64,000 bases of DNA, from positions 103,939,995 through 104,003,994 of the forward strand of contig NC_134455.1 in the NCBI RefSeq assembly GCF_047948215.1. Direction: 5' to 3'. The notes below the pieces were generated by a model that searched no databases, was not told the DNA's origin, and saw only the letters and a list, made by a program, of their open reading frames with translations. Position 1 is the stretch's first letter; every line of letters starts with the position of its first letter. A program made the translations under genes and the position numbers. Shown one piece after another: positions 60,501-61,864 of the stretch. This DNA comes from Lycorma delicatula (lineage: Eukaryota; Arthropoda; Insecta; Hemiptera; Fulgoridae).

Positions 60501-61864
60501 TTGGTATATTTTATTAACATAAAAAAAGTTTCTGTAATTCTTTTTTAATTATGGTTTTTTAGTAATTTTTGTACATTTAATTTTACAGATTAGAAAAGAA
60601 ATTTATATAACAGCTGACAAGTATTTTTGACTGGTAACAACACCATTCTGATAATTTCATAGAAAATATTAGTTTAAAAAGACATGCAAAATTTCATTAA
60701 AATACCTCAATTCATTTTGAAGATATACATTTCTACAGAAAAACAAAGTGGCAAACATTTGGATAAAAGCATTTATTTTAGGTTATAAGCCACCTGGGAG
60801 CACTGCAGTAGATGTGTTTCTCTAAAATGGTTAGACCAATTTTGATGCAGTTTTTTGCATTACATAATCACCTCAGAGCAGGTTCTTAGATTAGTTTTAC
60901 GGTTATAAGAAGTTTAGAAGTAGTTTTACGGTTTTTCCATAAGACACTGCAGCAGATATGTTTCTTCAAAATGGCTTTTAAATGTTTCTTAGTCTTTCTA
61001 ATTTTATTTAATTATACAATTTAACTTAATCAAATTAAAATTTTTTTTTAATATTTAATTTTATTTACTTGTTTGGATATTGTTGAAATTGCCAACAACA
61101 CTTATATTACAAATGAATATAATAAGTTCATTACAAATAATTTGTAAATTTTTATTACAATCTTTTCTAACATTGCCTCAATTTATATTATTAGTCTTAA
61201 TTTTTCCAATAAGATTCTATATTATTTTTAGGAATTTCCCTATTAGTTAACTTCACGCTTGTCATATTGACCAACCTTTCATGAATTTTTATTCCAAGTT
61301 TCCTGATTCATTGTTATCAGCTATGTTTTTATTTATACCACTAACTTTTCTGTAATTTTAACTTTTTTTCATTTAAAGTTAAATAACTTTTGAGATTGGA
61401 CAAATATAGATTTTACCTGTTAATTGTATAATTATTTTGTTAGCCAATCTTTATGTGAATAAGGTTCTTTTATTTCATTGTGAATCCATATTTTGTTTTT
61501 AATAGTTATCTCAATTATTTTAAGGGAAGAAGAAAAAGTAAAAAACAATTATTATTCTAACCTTTGTCAGTTCAATATAAATGAAAGAATATTTAAATAA
61601 ATAACATGACTATAATGTAAGACATATTTTTTATATTAAAATATAAATATAAAATACAAAAATAGCATATTTTTTAATATTTTAAGTGACCAAAAAAGTG
61701 CAGTTATTTAAAAAAAATATTAATAATATGGATGTACATATATATATTCAAATTTAAGTTTAACACTTACATTAGGTAGATGTGGGAAAAATCCTTCTAG
61801 AACAACCATAAGATGTTGAAAAATTTTATTATGTATCTTTGTTAATTTATTCACAGCAAGAAGT
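8149..61864 (-). CDS. Axonemal dynein heavy chain, partial gene (16 exons visible, DNAH2-like)
   Basis: Sixteen minus-strand exons splice in one continuous phase and give about 822 residues. Product: the force-generating heavy chain of a ciliary or flagellar dynein, an ATP-driven microtubule motor of the axoneme (in insects, sperm tails and chordotonal sensory cilia). Exons 1-6 read as the DHC_N1 tail. Exons 7-16 read as the DHC_N2 linker, with family hallmarks NPAMRERHW (exon 10), FPRFYFISNDDLLEIL and NPEKVQPHFKKCFDNI (exon 15), and GMFSAEGEFVDF (exon 16). The six AAA+ modules, stalk and C-terminus are absent and should lie left of position 1; the N-terminus lies right of 64000. Family proteins are usually 4,000-4,600 residues, so about one fifth is here. 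Every exon has a GT donor and AG acceptor and no internal stop, so the gene looks intact. Assignment to DNAH2/kl-2 rests on remembered similarity (YLENIFLGEDIRKQLP, NWEIIEHTRNRVD) and is less certain than the family. Confidence 0.93.
8549..11163 (-). mobile_element. RTE-like non-LTR retrotransposon, copy 2 (internally deleted, dead)
   Basis: Same family as copy 1 in opposite orientation. The 5' untranslated region is near 11163-10740. The endonuclease relic runs 10740-10230 (YMPTAAHENDEVVECVYEEI and IVLIDWNASIEKC, a GDWNA-type motif). Reverse transcriptase follows at 9900-9090, then the C-terminal part to about 8610. The 3' end (CATTTGACTGGTTTGATGCAG on the plus strand) lies next to 8549. About 0.6 kb between endonuclease and reverse transcriptase, present in copy 1, is missing. 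No convincing target duplication was found. It lies in the intron between dynein exons 15 and 16, sense to the gene. Confidence 0.8.
9091..9869 (-). pseudogene. Reverse transcriptase core of RTE-like copy 2
   Basis: The segment ending at 9570 reads KKAGADKCEEFRTISFTLAS, EDQFGFRKSIGTKEAILALR, YLAFIDLEKAFDNVDWN: motifs 1, 2a and A with an intact FDNVDW. After stops, 9339-9091 reads MLQFVDDILILAESKKDLEE (catalytic FVDD box), then CKKYCMKINKNKMKVMKC and EEFCYLGSRIT. Less decayed than copy 1 in motifs 1-A, but still frameshifted between motifs A and C. Confidence 0.85.
11164..13427. other. Intron sequence, nothing recognised
   Basis: 2.3 kb of AT-rich DNA between RTE-like copy 2 and dynein exon 15. 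Open frames at 11520 and 12068 are short and motif-free. Confidence 0.5.
13428..13648 (-). CDS. Dynein heavy chain, visible exon 15 (linker)
   Basis: 221 nt, completing a Gly codon and ending in phase 0. It reads LDEKLEKIQRALESYLETKR, FPRFYFISNDDLLEIL, NPEKVQPHFKKCFDNINKL. These are among the most conserved linker residues in all dyneins (FPRF(Y/F)F+S...LL.IL, P..V.PH+.K.F+.I). Donor GTAAGTAG. A strong anchor for the whole gene model. Confidence 0.98.
13649..14885. other. Intron sequence, nothing recognised except a (TA)n run
   Basis: AT-rich. A TA dinucleotide run occupies about 14794-14812. No coding pattern seen. Confidence 0.5.
14965..14982. repeat. Target-site duplication (low side) of SINE-1 in the I element
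   Basis: GTTCGCATGTTAATCCCT, matching GTTCGTATGTTAGCCCCT at 15279-15296 in 15 of 18 positions. Confidence 0.75.
14983..15278 (-). mobile_element. SINE-1, tRNA-derived, full-length copy
   Basis: A 296-bp minus-strand copy. The head on the minus strand contains TGGTCTAGTGGTGAATG (RNA polymerase III box A) and GCGTTCAAGTCC (box B) at tRNA-like spacing. The body matches SINE-1 at 32025-32316 throughout, including ATACTAGATCATGGATACC. The tail is the shared 3' domain (TCATCCTCTGA ... GGAGGATAAACAGG) followed by an A-rich end. It is flanked by 18-bp duplications and interrupts the C-terminus of the I element's ORF2. Confidence 0.88.
15279..15296. repeat. Target-site duplication (high side) of SINE-1 in the I element
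   Basis: GTTCGTATGTTAGCCCCT; partner at 14965-14982. Confidence 0.75.
15297..15544 (-). pseudogene. I element ORF2, C-terminal zinc-type domain
   Basis: Reads NRIIPLTINFAQLRSSSCKH, KRAHYDHSWISDD and CAHCDCQLTVHYIFVDC. The last is the 'C..C....T..H.+..C' motif that follows RNase H in I and jockey group elements. It continues across the SINE-1 insertion: ANIRT before and ATG CGA ACT ATT after share the same reading frame, ending at 14886. Confidence 0.8.
15742..15972 (-). pseudogene. I element ORF2, RNase H domain
   Basis: Reads NVTFYMDGSKNINSVGCALV, the first catalytic Asp in 'F.DGS....VG.A.V', then ILIVELFAFNIALSII with the catalytic Glu, then VHVCYDSMNTLQAV with the third acidic residue ('+..DS...+..+'). 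This is the standard RNase H order. The stretch is open for 76 codons, but it is cut off from the reverse transcriptase by stops. Confidence 0.85.
16600..17206 (-). pseudogene. I element ORF2, reverse transcriptase domain (fragments)
   Basis: 17206-16928 reads SAVDHVAALESVIQNTFLLR and HLVEVFFDLKKAYDTALRKG, reverse-transcriptase motifs 2a and A (FFDLKKAYDT). 16838-16638 reads SLFVDNFSIYVTSRTL and TTGFTFSPKKTKCVCF, motifs C and D. The catalytic FVDD has become FVDN, consistent with loss of function. Confidence 0.85.
17720..17960 (-). mobile_element. Solo 3' end of the copy A/B retrotransposon family
   Basis: Minus strand contains GGTGGCATCCTGACCGAG, GACTACCTCCGGTAAAGCCC, GAGGGGGTGGTGTAGCGACC and TCTTCCCCCTACGGGGT, aligning with the 3' regions at 32450-32640 (-) and 51960-52150 (+). 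It lies between the endonuclease and reverse-transcriptase parts of the I element and probably marks a 5'-truncated insertion. Its lower AT content stands out. Confidence 0.65.
18060..18330 (-). pseudogene. I element ORF2, endonuclease relic
   Basis: Frames on the minus strand read PLILCLQEIHLSP, the catalytic 'LQE.HL' motif with Glu present, then FPLLGDLNWSTYLGV ('GD.N'). Stops and frame changes occur throughout. Position between gag and reverse transcriptase agrees with element order. Confidence 0.6.
18857..18985 (+). mobile_element. SINE-2, tRNA-derived, diverged copy
   Basis: The head reads TATAGTGGAGTGGTAGCATC (box A region) and GGGTTTGAATCAAGG (box B), then CATGGCATTTTTCATATGCTACAAATTTC, matching 59440-59535. 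The 3' part beyond is diverged and no clean target duplication was found. Inserted between gag and endonuclease of the I element. Confidence 0.65.
19070..19690 (-). pseudogene. I element ORF1 (gag) with CCHC knuckles
   Basis: Read from about 19690 down in several frames. EEGKSFAKVSPFLIHKCI, then WKLLALRFIGKDKVMVEPH, TLNS and 'CRYLAG', then IPNPRSCFQCQGFDHTKTGC and TKEQVCVHCSCAGHDNAC. The last two are CCHC knuckles (C-x2-C-x4-H-x4-C, second slightly altered). The order and wording follow I-clade gag proteins closely. Frameshifts prevent one continuous protein. Confidence 0.8.
19951..21970. other. Intron sequence, nothing recognised
   Basis: 2 kb of AT-rich DNA upstream (in gene sense) of dynein exon 15. 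No coding or repeat pattern that I can name. Confidence 0.5.
21971..22109 (-). CDS. Dynein heavy chain, visible exon 14 (linker)
   Basis: 139 nt, phase 0 in, one base out. It continues YLE with NIFLGEDIRKQLPKEASDF and EWRELTCRMNED. 'IF...DI..QLP.E...F' is diagnostic of axonemal heavy chains. Donor GTATCCTAA. Confidence 0.97.
22660..23160 (+). pseudogene. Jerky/Tigger-type (DDE_1) transposase, C-terminal relic
   Basis: Reads KYVFLLANTTSLI, a stop, then MDQGVIEDLKRQYQKIF, FWKKIHNHTCNFNITGAWNK and ILPQSWNKIRPS, open from 22705 to 23022. This matches the DDE_1 block 'PNTTSLIQPMDQGVI...K..Y', in which the third catalytic Asp lies. Downstream frames read DLGYEILNDNKIIE and NNQEADDDDKEVI, the acidic tail of jerky-like proteins. 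The N-terminal DNA-binding and earlier catalytic parts are absent. Stops inside conserved blocks argue for a dead relic, not a domesticated gene. Confidence 0.75.
23161..25430. other. Intron sequence, nothing clear
   Basis: Mostly AT-rich. 24240-24340 is purine-rich and can be read QEIGRLERLIRNK, faintly like the endonuclease start of the RTE-like family, but too weak to call. Confidence 0.35.
25930..26050 (+). pseudogene. Reverse transcriptase motif A relic, RTE-like
   Basis: Reads KILIRIVYRHKRNKAT, a stop, then MALIDLEKAIDE, resembling 'TYMAFIDLEKAFDNVDW' of the two RTE-like copies. Purine-rich, coding-like sequence from about 25440 may be the same old element (a poly-G run lies at about 25554). 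Only one motif is recognisable. Confidence 0.4.
26060..26300. other. Possible non-coding repeat of unknown type
   Basis: A less AT-rich stretch with CTCCTGGGACCTTCATAACC, CACCAGGGTAGCTGAAATCT and CCTTTCACTAGCCGCAACTC. It looks unlike neighbouring intron sequence and may be a transposon tail, but no family can be named. Confidence 0.3.
27129..27240 (-). CDS. Dynein heavy chain, visible exon 13 (linker)
   Basis: 112 nt. One base completes the Arg of 'STR', and the exon ends in phase 0 before donor GTGAGTATT. It reads FVEPFIKTVDFWEKGLSLV and VLNVQRQYLYLE, the linker block '.F...+..W...L.....++.....VQ..W.YLE'. Confidence 0.95.
27241..28500. other. Intron sequence with a transposon-tail-like patch at 27740-27860
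   Basis: AATCGGTTCCGCTGTTGAGC then GGGACAAACATACGTATATA resembles the 'aatcggtccagccgtt...acaaacatacgtac' tails common in insect transposon remnants (recalled). The rest is AT-rich without features. Confidence 0.35.
28506..29092 (-). pseudogene. Unidentified coding-like relic
   Basis: Two minus-strand open segments: 29092-28901 (VPKYLKNRLTGYVYRPFVEE, LPSLIGETTVLHLSDRHI) and 28793-28506 (IKEIILENCTDVFNNRGGPS, ENKWKTITKKYN, LDRLAILTKTW). The second is weakly like Myb/SANT-type domains of transposon-associated DNA-binding proteins ('I......VF.N........KW..I...YN'), but I do not recognise either. A further frame at 29471-29259 (EEYQQIHQNNRNFKYLLFV) may belong to the same relic. Confidence 0.25.
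29100..31286. other. Intron sequence with a TA run and a hairpin
   Basis: AT-rich. A (TA)n run lies at about 30404-30430 and a perfect inverted repeat at 30448-30513. A CTTTTTGAATGTTTAAGTTGG patch near 30690-30900 is slightly richer in G and C but unassigned. Confidence 0.4.
30448..30513. repeat. 17-bp perfect inverted repeat (hairpin)
   Basis: Arms CACCAAACACAGTAATA (30448-30464) and TATTACTGTGTTTGGTG (30497-30513) with a 32-base loop that itself contains ACTAGGTTATAGT. Next to a long TA run. May be a miniature transposon relic or an extruded cruciform. Confidence 0.7.
31287..31438 (-). CDS. Dynein heavy chain, visible exon 12 (linker)
   Basis: 152 nt, phase 0 in, two bases out. It reads GLKVIKETWDNVVLDMVPHK, then DKGIYRIKAVDDIFQALEEN and LSSMKST. 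This is the very conserved linker block 'L..I...W.......(Y/H).D.G...+...(D/E)(D/E)+...L+D+...+..M..S'. Donor GTATGGT. Confidence 0.96.
32012..32024. repeat. Target-site duplication, left, of SINE-1 at 32 kb
   Basis: AGATTAGTAGTCT; partner AGATTAGTGTCT at 32317-32328 with one base gap. Confidence 0.7.
32025..32316 (+). mobile_element. SINE-1, tRNA-derived, full-length copy
   Basis: 292 bp. Box A lies in TTGTCTAGTGGTGAAC (about 32037-32052) and box B is GTTCAAATCC at 32096-32105, at tRNA spacing. The unique body contains ACTAGATCATGGATACCAGT and GGGTTTCAATTAACCACACA. The tail 32261-32304 is TCATCCTCTGA ... GGAGGTTAAA followed by CAGGAAAAAA. Flanked by target-site duplications. Homologous to the minus-strand copy at 14983-15278. 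It has no protein-coding capacity and would depend on a LINE for mobilisation. Confidence 0.88.
32317..32328. repeat. Target-site duplication, right, of SINE-1 at 32 kb
   Basis: AGATTAGTGTCT directly after the A-rich tail; partner at 32012-32024. Confidence 0.7.
33120..33777 (-). pseudogene. Copy B ORF2, reverse transcriptase C-terminal half
   Basis: Frames read GAKLSMSGQQIRYVQVQKYL ('L...G..I..V...KYLGV'), FLNENFCFKEHLQYVRKKAS (thumb, '.F..H+.+...KA'), EATLVIAGIKP ('A.+VIAG+.P+'), QLWQTRWDETADGCYTHGLF ('W+.+W+....G..T..L.P') and, in another frame, FRPWYF.GYIGLFQPG near the position of the '+.GHG.F...L.RF' block. Order and spacing are right; at least three frame changes and several stops are present. 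Confidence 0.72.
33505..33553. repeat. (CA)n microsatellite
   Basis: About 24 CA units with a single T interruption at 33541. It sits inside the reverse-transcriptase remnant of copy B. Confidence 0.95.
33774..33977 (-). pseudogene. Copy B ORF2, endonuclease-to-reverse-transcriptase linker
   Basis: Reads MDILDLEDQAGQLLAAFIDA, TERSIPHSLGPERVPSWWTR and ELTELKSSVLRLRRSSQ. 'A...SIP......+.VPWWT.EL..L+..+..LRR' is the usual linker of R1/jockey-type ORF2 proteins just before the reverse transcriptase. Confidence 0.78.
34080..34671 (-). pseudogene. Copy B ORF2, endonuclease domain
   Basis: Reads HNLDVVLLQHLYITSGDLLV and GWKRFYCGSDNMFVVL, continues HLEVWEQILQF, GPDANAKSLTWLGDYIDERG, VFNVSGELPTYTGM and ends SSDHQLTF. 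The 'D.NAKS..W' and 'S(S)DH' motifs of apurinic-type endonucleases are present. The catalytic Glu of the usual LLQEPY motif is His (LLQHLY). One in-frame stop occurs near 34300. Confidence 0.8.
34780..34915 (-). pseudogene. Copy B ORF1, last zinc-knuckle region
   Basis: Reads GCKHKDCPKKADPPSCIIC, a stop, then RKDHKHSVDSKECRSYLRAV. The matching part of copy A is CPKKSEDLTCINCKHSQKDH, then KHPVNSKECGHYL. The 'C..C......DHK...SKEC' pattern closes the gag of this family. Confidence 0.72.
35130..35590 (+). pseudogene. Endonuclease relic of a jockey/CR1-like retrotransposon
   Basis: Frames read CFGLGGIATYAKSSIIS ('.GG+..Y.K') and EDLIKFKPLLHFK, then GNFIIAGDLNINAIANKSSK, the '.++.GD+N+' motif, followed by TNIS. 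Several stops; no reverse transcriptase is recognisable downstream. The upstream limit is uncertain. Confidence 0.5.
35591..36753. other. Intron sequence, nothing clear
   Basis: AT-rich. 36010-36130 is more balanced in composition (GGGTATGATGCCGCGATTAA) and may be another small transposon piece, without an identifiable motif. Confidence 0.35.
36754..36877 (-). CDS. Dynein heavy chain, visible exon 11 (linker)
   Basis: 124 nt. The first base completes a Val codon and the exon ends in phase 0. It reads DFDQNSPSFSLEAVIKLNL and INEISDAATREMQIE, matching 'F......FTLE.++.L.+......I..I...A..E..IE' just after RERHW. Donor GTAAGTTTT. Confidence 0.95.
36878..38389. other. Intron between exons 10 and 11, nothing recognised
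   Basis: AT-rich, short motif-free open frames only. Confidence 0.5.
38390..38688 (-). CDS. Dynein heavy chain, visible exon 10 (linker, NPAMRERHW)
   Basis: 299 nt, the longest exon here. It reads ELDLIISIWEMAKQWDELW, LKADEMETTANELYRTL, RNWEIIEHTRNRVD, PLITDLKNPAMRERHW. The last nine residues are the best-known signature of the dynein linker. Two donors are possible (38389/38391); only the one leaving two bases (GT) lets exon 11 continue in frame, giving the Val codon at the junction. Confidence 0.97.
38689..41376. other. Intron between exons 9 and 10, nothing identified
   Basis: Open segments at 39063-38848 (-) and 39380-39715 (+) look somewhat coding-like (MAATARSFIALHHTTVF, AQHFNIIEKIKKVFKNL) but match nothing I know. 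The rest, including 40230-41250, is featureless. Confidence 0.35.
41377..41510 (-). CDS. Dynein heavy chain, visible exon 9 (linker)
   Basis: 134 nt ending in phase 0. It reads ALKYLKELKAQLGNMKNREA and ALFGIEVSPSTDLQKLE, matching 'L.......L...E..I...L..F.I..P...DL..LE'. Donor GTAAATTG. Confidence 0.94.
41511..42967. other. Intron between exons 8 and 9, nothing recognised
   Basis: AT-rich. A short C/A-rich run (CCCCCCCCACACACACCC) lies at about 41557-41580. Confidence 0.5.
42968..43082 (-). CDS. Dynein heavy chain, visible exon 8 (linker)
   Basis: 115 nt, enters in phase 0 and leaves one base. It reads DNFQAGLIKEAEEFKIEAK and NGPFSSDWTPD, close to the axonemal pattern 'F...LI....EF......L...F...GPF'. 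Donor GTTTGTTT. Confidence 0.93.
43083..45630. other. Intron between exons 7 and 8, with one transposon piece
   Basis: Apart from the solitary 3' end at about 44210-44450 and a poly-A run near 43127-43140, no feature is recognised. The long open frame at 43877-44449 (+) runs through antisense transposon DNA and is not treated as a gene. Confidence 0.45.
44210..44450 (-). mobile_element. Solo 3' end of the copy A/B retrotransposon family
   Basis: Minus strand reads GGCATCCTGACAGATGCC, AACATGACCTCCAGTAAAGC, CCATCAGGGCTATGAATGG, GGGGTGGTGTGGCAATTGGG and ACAAGGCGGGTGCCTTCCCC, aligning with the 3' regions of copies A and B. No coding part accompanies it. Confidence 0.75.
45631..45749 (-). CDS. 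Dynein heavy chain, visible exon 7 (start of linker)
   Basis: 119 nt, ending in phase 0. With the carried base it reads EKFETPLPGKIFEREDGLEA and WKTFLDLVKESKEML, matching 'EK(Y/F)E..(V/L)P..........L...W..F' at the beginning of DHC_N2. The donor GTATACC is weak but phase-consistent. Confidence 0.92.
45750..47144. other. Intron between exons 6 and 7, with a palindrome
   Basis: AT-rich; the only noteworthy item is the inverted repeat at 46657-46686. Confidence 0.5.
46657..46686. repeat. 13-bp perfect palindrome with 4-base spacer
   Basis: AAGTGCAAGGTCA, spacer CTTA, TGACCTTGCACTT. Followed by AAGGGGTTAA. The strong pairing could form a cruciform or, if transcribed, a hairpin RNA; it may be the fused ends of a miniature transposon. 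Confidence 0.85.
47145..47272 (-). CDS. Dynein heavy chain, visible exon 6 (end of tail)
   Basis: 128 nt. One base completes the Arg codon of exon 5 and one base is carried forward. It reads FCEPKTLKQLQEYRDYHNQV and PKMEKLFQPIKEKIALF, the 'P.TL.EL.........IP..E..F.PI.E....L' pattern at the tail-linker transition. Donor GTAAGTAAT. Confidence 0.93.
47273..48767. other. Intron between exons 5 and 6, with a GC-rich insert
   Basis: AT-rich except for 47780-48130, described separately. Confidence 0.5.
47780..48130. other. GC-rich insert of unknown origin
   Basis: Roughly 350 bp with many CpG sites (GAGCGCCCCGCCCCGGTTTG, GGCACGCGGACTGATCGGGA) in AT-rich intron. The plus strand is open across it (RFVINAADIKTISEVGIAQA, RGLIGRAAISEHSHLRD), and the minus strand is also open (MAMLGYGRSPDQSACLC). 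I cannot match either frame. Its composition resembles the 3' untranslated parts of the R1-like elements here, so a transposon 3' fragment is the likeliest explanation. Confidence 0.5.
48768..48968 (-). CDS. Dynein heavy chain, visible exon 5 (tail)
   Basis: 201 nt, joined in phase on both sides. It reads YLYLLQLEERADAIVP, then LLINVTLLKETIIGHIKCW, matching the dynein stretch 'I.(I/L)D...LK..I..H...W' near the end of DHC_N1. Donor GTAAATAG. Confidence 0.92.
48969..49699. other. Intron sequence, nothing recognised
   Basis: Left part of the intron between exons 4 and 5, before copy A. AT-rich with no recognisable pattern. Confidence 0.5.
49809..50246 (+). pseudogene. Copy A ORF1 (gag), N-terminal and middle part
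   Basis: A 145-codon open segment: MLEKKIIPKLKNLKPIMIAL, TQQPVTVPQHKRYADILKEK, VVFINFRKVTTTKSSKQIKD, KRFIITADMKIDPKNKRRPR, IIVYNIDR. 'RRPRIIVYN+' followed by a degraded D..L...L...N pattern is a common non-LTR gag block before the zinc knuckles. A frame change follows at 50250, and the next segment (50258-50473) continues with a degenerate RRRISIELNGLIDFGGQ. Lys-rich, as expected for an RNA-binding protein. Confidence 0.65.
50562..50990 (+). pseudogene. Copy A ORF1 (gag), zinc-knuckle region, frameshifted
   Basis: 50562-50873 ends with CRYGHGVKLCNHPAVCAYC. After a frameshift near 50865 the other frame continues CDECPKKSEDLTCINCKHSQ and DHKHPVNSKECGHYLNE. Together this is a set of C-x2-C...H...C knuckles as in R1/jockey-type gags. 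The first cysteine pair (CCFKRC) is irregular, and a second small indel is likely there. Confidence 0.72.
50990..51690 (+). pseudogene. Copy A ORF2, endonuclease domain
   Basis: 50988-51179 reads RFGQLNAQSDYIVQIELGEI and GLDVVLLQHPYIIFHELPRF. 51269-51463 reads SSYFQYRDPADCHLEVWHIS and GADVNAKSLLWHNGFTDDCG. Later frames give the VFDVPGKLPIYAGTVDG block. 'QLNAQ' (first catalytic Asn) and 'GAD.NAKS.LW' are present. As in copy B, the catalytic Glu of LLQEPY is His. Stops at 51178 and 51461 and frame changes make it non-functional. Confidence 0.78.
52190..52965 (-). mobile_element. Non-LTR retrotransposon fragment C, 3' part only, minus strand
   Basis: Minus strand from 52965: VQVLSNHANLNQYLFRFHLA ('+.GH..+..+L.RF.L'), CVCGEVQSNEHMMFDCP (C-terminal zinc motif), then, in shifted frame, WREPQCRTMWEFLD. 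Left of about 52500 is a non-coding GC-richer 3' region (52200-52440). 5'-truncated at about 52965. Different from the copy A/B family, whose C-terminal block reads otherwise; R1, LOA or RTE group cannot be decided. Its 3' end meets the 3' end of copy A. Confidence 0.75.
52966..54394. other. Intron sequence, nothing recognised
   Basis: AT-rich right part of the intron between exons 4 and 5. The small frame at 53206-53000 (-) has no known motif. Confidence 0.5.
54395..54542 (-). CDS. Dynein heavy chain, visible exon 4 (tail)
   Basis: 148 nt. Its first two bases complete a Glu codon opened by exon 3, and the last two open an Arg codon. It reads FLNHWLPFRAIWETDRDYY, matching the tail pattern 'W..YR.IWE...D.F'. 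The donor is GTAAGGC and the acceptor lies after a long T tract. Confidence 0.92.
54543..56604. other. Intron between exons 3 and 4, with a possible RTE tail
   Basis: AT-rich. At 55683-55715 CAGTCATTTGACTGATTTGA resembles the 3' tip of the RTE-like elements (minus orientation), but the following sequence does not match. Nothing else is recognised. Confidence 0.4.
56605..56800 (-). CDS. Dynein heavy chain, visible exon 3 (tail)
   Basis: 196 nt, enters in phase 0 and leaves one base over. It reads ICFVPNMVEILTVFHNLLTD and later ITLQTLPRLFEKF, the 'F.P...E........I.......IPRL' pattern of dynein tails. The donor is the weaker GTTTGTGG. The acceptor TTGATTTCAG is good. Confidence 0.88.
56878..56888. 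repeat. Target-site duplication, left, of RTE-like copy 3
   Basis: TCAAACAGTTT, identical to 57334-57344. Confidence 0.8.
56889..57333 (-). mobile_element. RTE-like non-LTR retrotransposon, copy 3, 5'-truncated
   Basis: 445 bp corresponding to the last part of copies 1 and 2 on the minus strand. It ends on the plus-strand left side with TTTTTTTGTCTTCAGTCATT (A-rich tail on its own strand). Encodes remnants of the C-terminus (KIYVWSVAHGSETWDDQ). An imperfect duplication of TATATTTTTTATGACA lies at its truncated end (about 57306-57330). Flanked by an 11-bp perfect duplication. Confidence 0.85.
57334..57344. repeat. Target-site duplication, right, of RTE-like copy 3
   Basis: TCAAACAGTTT, identical to 56878-56888. 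Confidence 0.8.
57345..58360. other. Intron sequence, nothing clear
   Basis: AT-rich. May include the non-coding flank or first part of the Tigger-like element that becomes recognisable at about 58370; its inverted ends were not found. Confidence 0.4.
58370..59330 (+). pseudogene. Tigger/pogo-type (DDE_1) transposase relic
   Basis: Frames in order: LFIQERREKCYALSKEM (start of the second helix-turn-helix), ASREVGFKNLCVDLI, then FIFELSQIGNADQIPVYVDY at 58705-58765 with the first catalytic Asp in 'GNADQ.PV'. RFNENGWMGTHLMDEWLK follows, then KSMLVLDRFQGHLTENVKNS at about 59005-59065 ('LVLD...GH', second Asp), and TLDVCINRPFKDRL at about 59130-59170, the 'LDV.+N+PFK' block with the third. This is a whole transposase in skeleton form with many frameshifts and stops. 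The acidic tail (DEESDSGSENGFKSEEEGG, to 59423) is interrupted by SINE-2. A different family from the relic at 22.7 kb, whose block reads MDQGVI. Confidence 0.8.
59424..59436. repeat. Target-site duplication, left, of SINE-2 at 59 kb
   Basis: TGGAAAGCTTAGC, identical to 59589-59601. Confidence 0.9.
59437..59588 (+). mobile_element. SINE-2, tRNA-derived, full-length copy
   Basis: 152 bp. The head has box A in GTGGTGCAAGTGGTAGAA and box B GGATTCGAATCC (59488-59499) at tRNA spacing. A short body, CATTTTCACACACTACAAAT, follows. The tail 59534-59580 (TCATCCTCTGAGAAGCAGTA ... GGAGGCTAAA) is the same domain that ends SINE-1. It closes with poly-A and lies between 13-bp perfect duplications inside the acidic tail of the Tigger-like relic. 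Other copies: about 4331 (truncated) and about 18857. Confidence 0.9.
59589..59601. repeat. Target-site duplication, right, of SINE-2 at 59 kb
   Basis: TGGAAAGCTTAGC; partner at 59424-59436. Confidence 0.9.
59863..60033 (-). CDS. Dynein heavy chain, visible exon 2 (tail)
   Basis: 171 nt, phase 0 at both ends, donor GTAAGTATT. It encodes MNFLWMKYVEKIDNLVEEAL and a cysteine-containing stretch LCVENSLLGVLEVLHGDG. The first codon is ATG by chance; a polypyrimidine tract and AG precede it, so it is not the gene's start codon. The 'W..Y...ID..VEEAL' pattern is typical of the axonemal dynein tail. Confidence 0.9.
60034..61770. other. Intron between exons 1 and 2, possible transposon relic at 60770-60990
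   Basis: CACTGCAGTAGATGTGTTTC at about 60802 and CACTGCAGCAGATATGTTTC at about 60946 are imperfect repeats about 145 bp apart, and GACCAATTTTGATGCAGTTT between them resembles insect transposon tails. No coding motif. Confidence 0.4.
61771..61864 (-). CDS. Dynein heavy chain, visible exon 1 (tail)
   Basis: 94 nt. The acceptor is TTAATTGCAG and the donor GTAAGTGTT. The first base completes a codon begun in an exon beyond the window, and the exon ends in phase 0. It reads LTKIHNKIFQHLMVVLEG, then FFPHLPN. The short length and moderate conservation alone would be weak, but the phase match to the next exon supports it. Confidence 0.82.
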
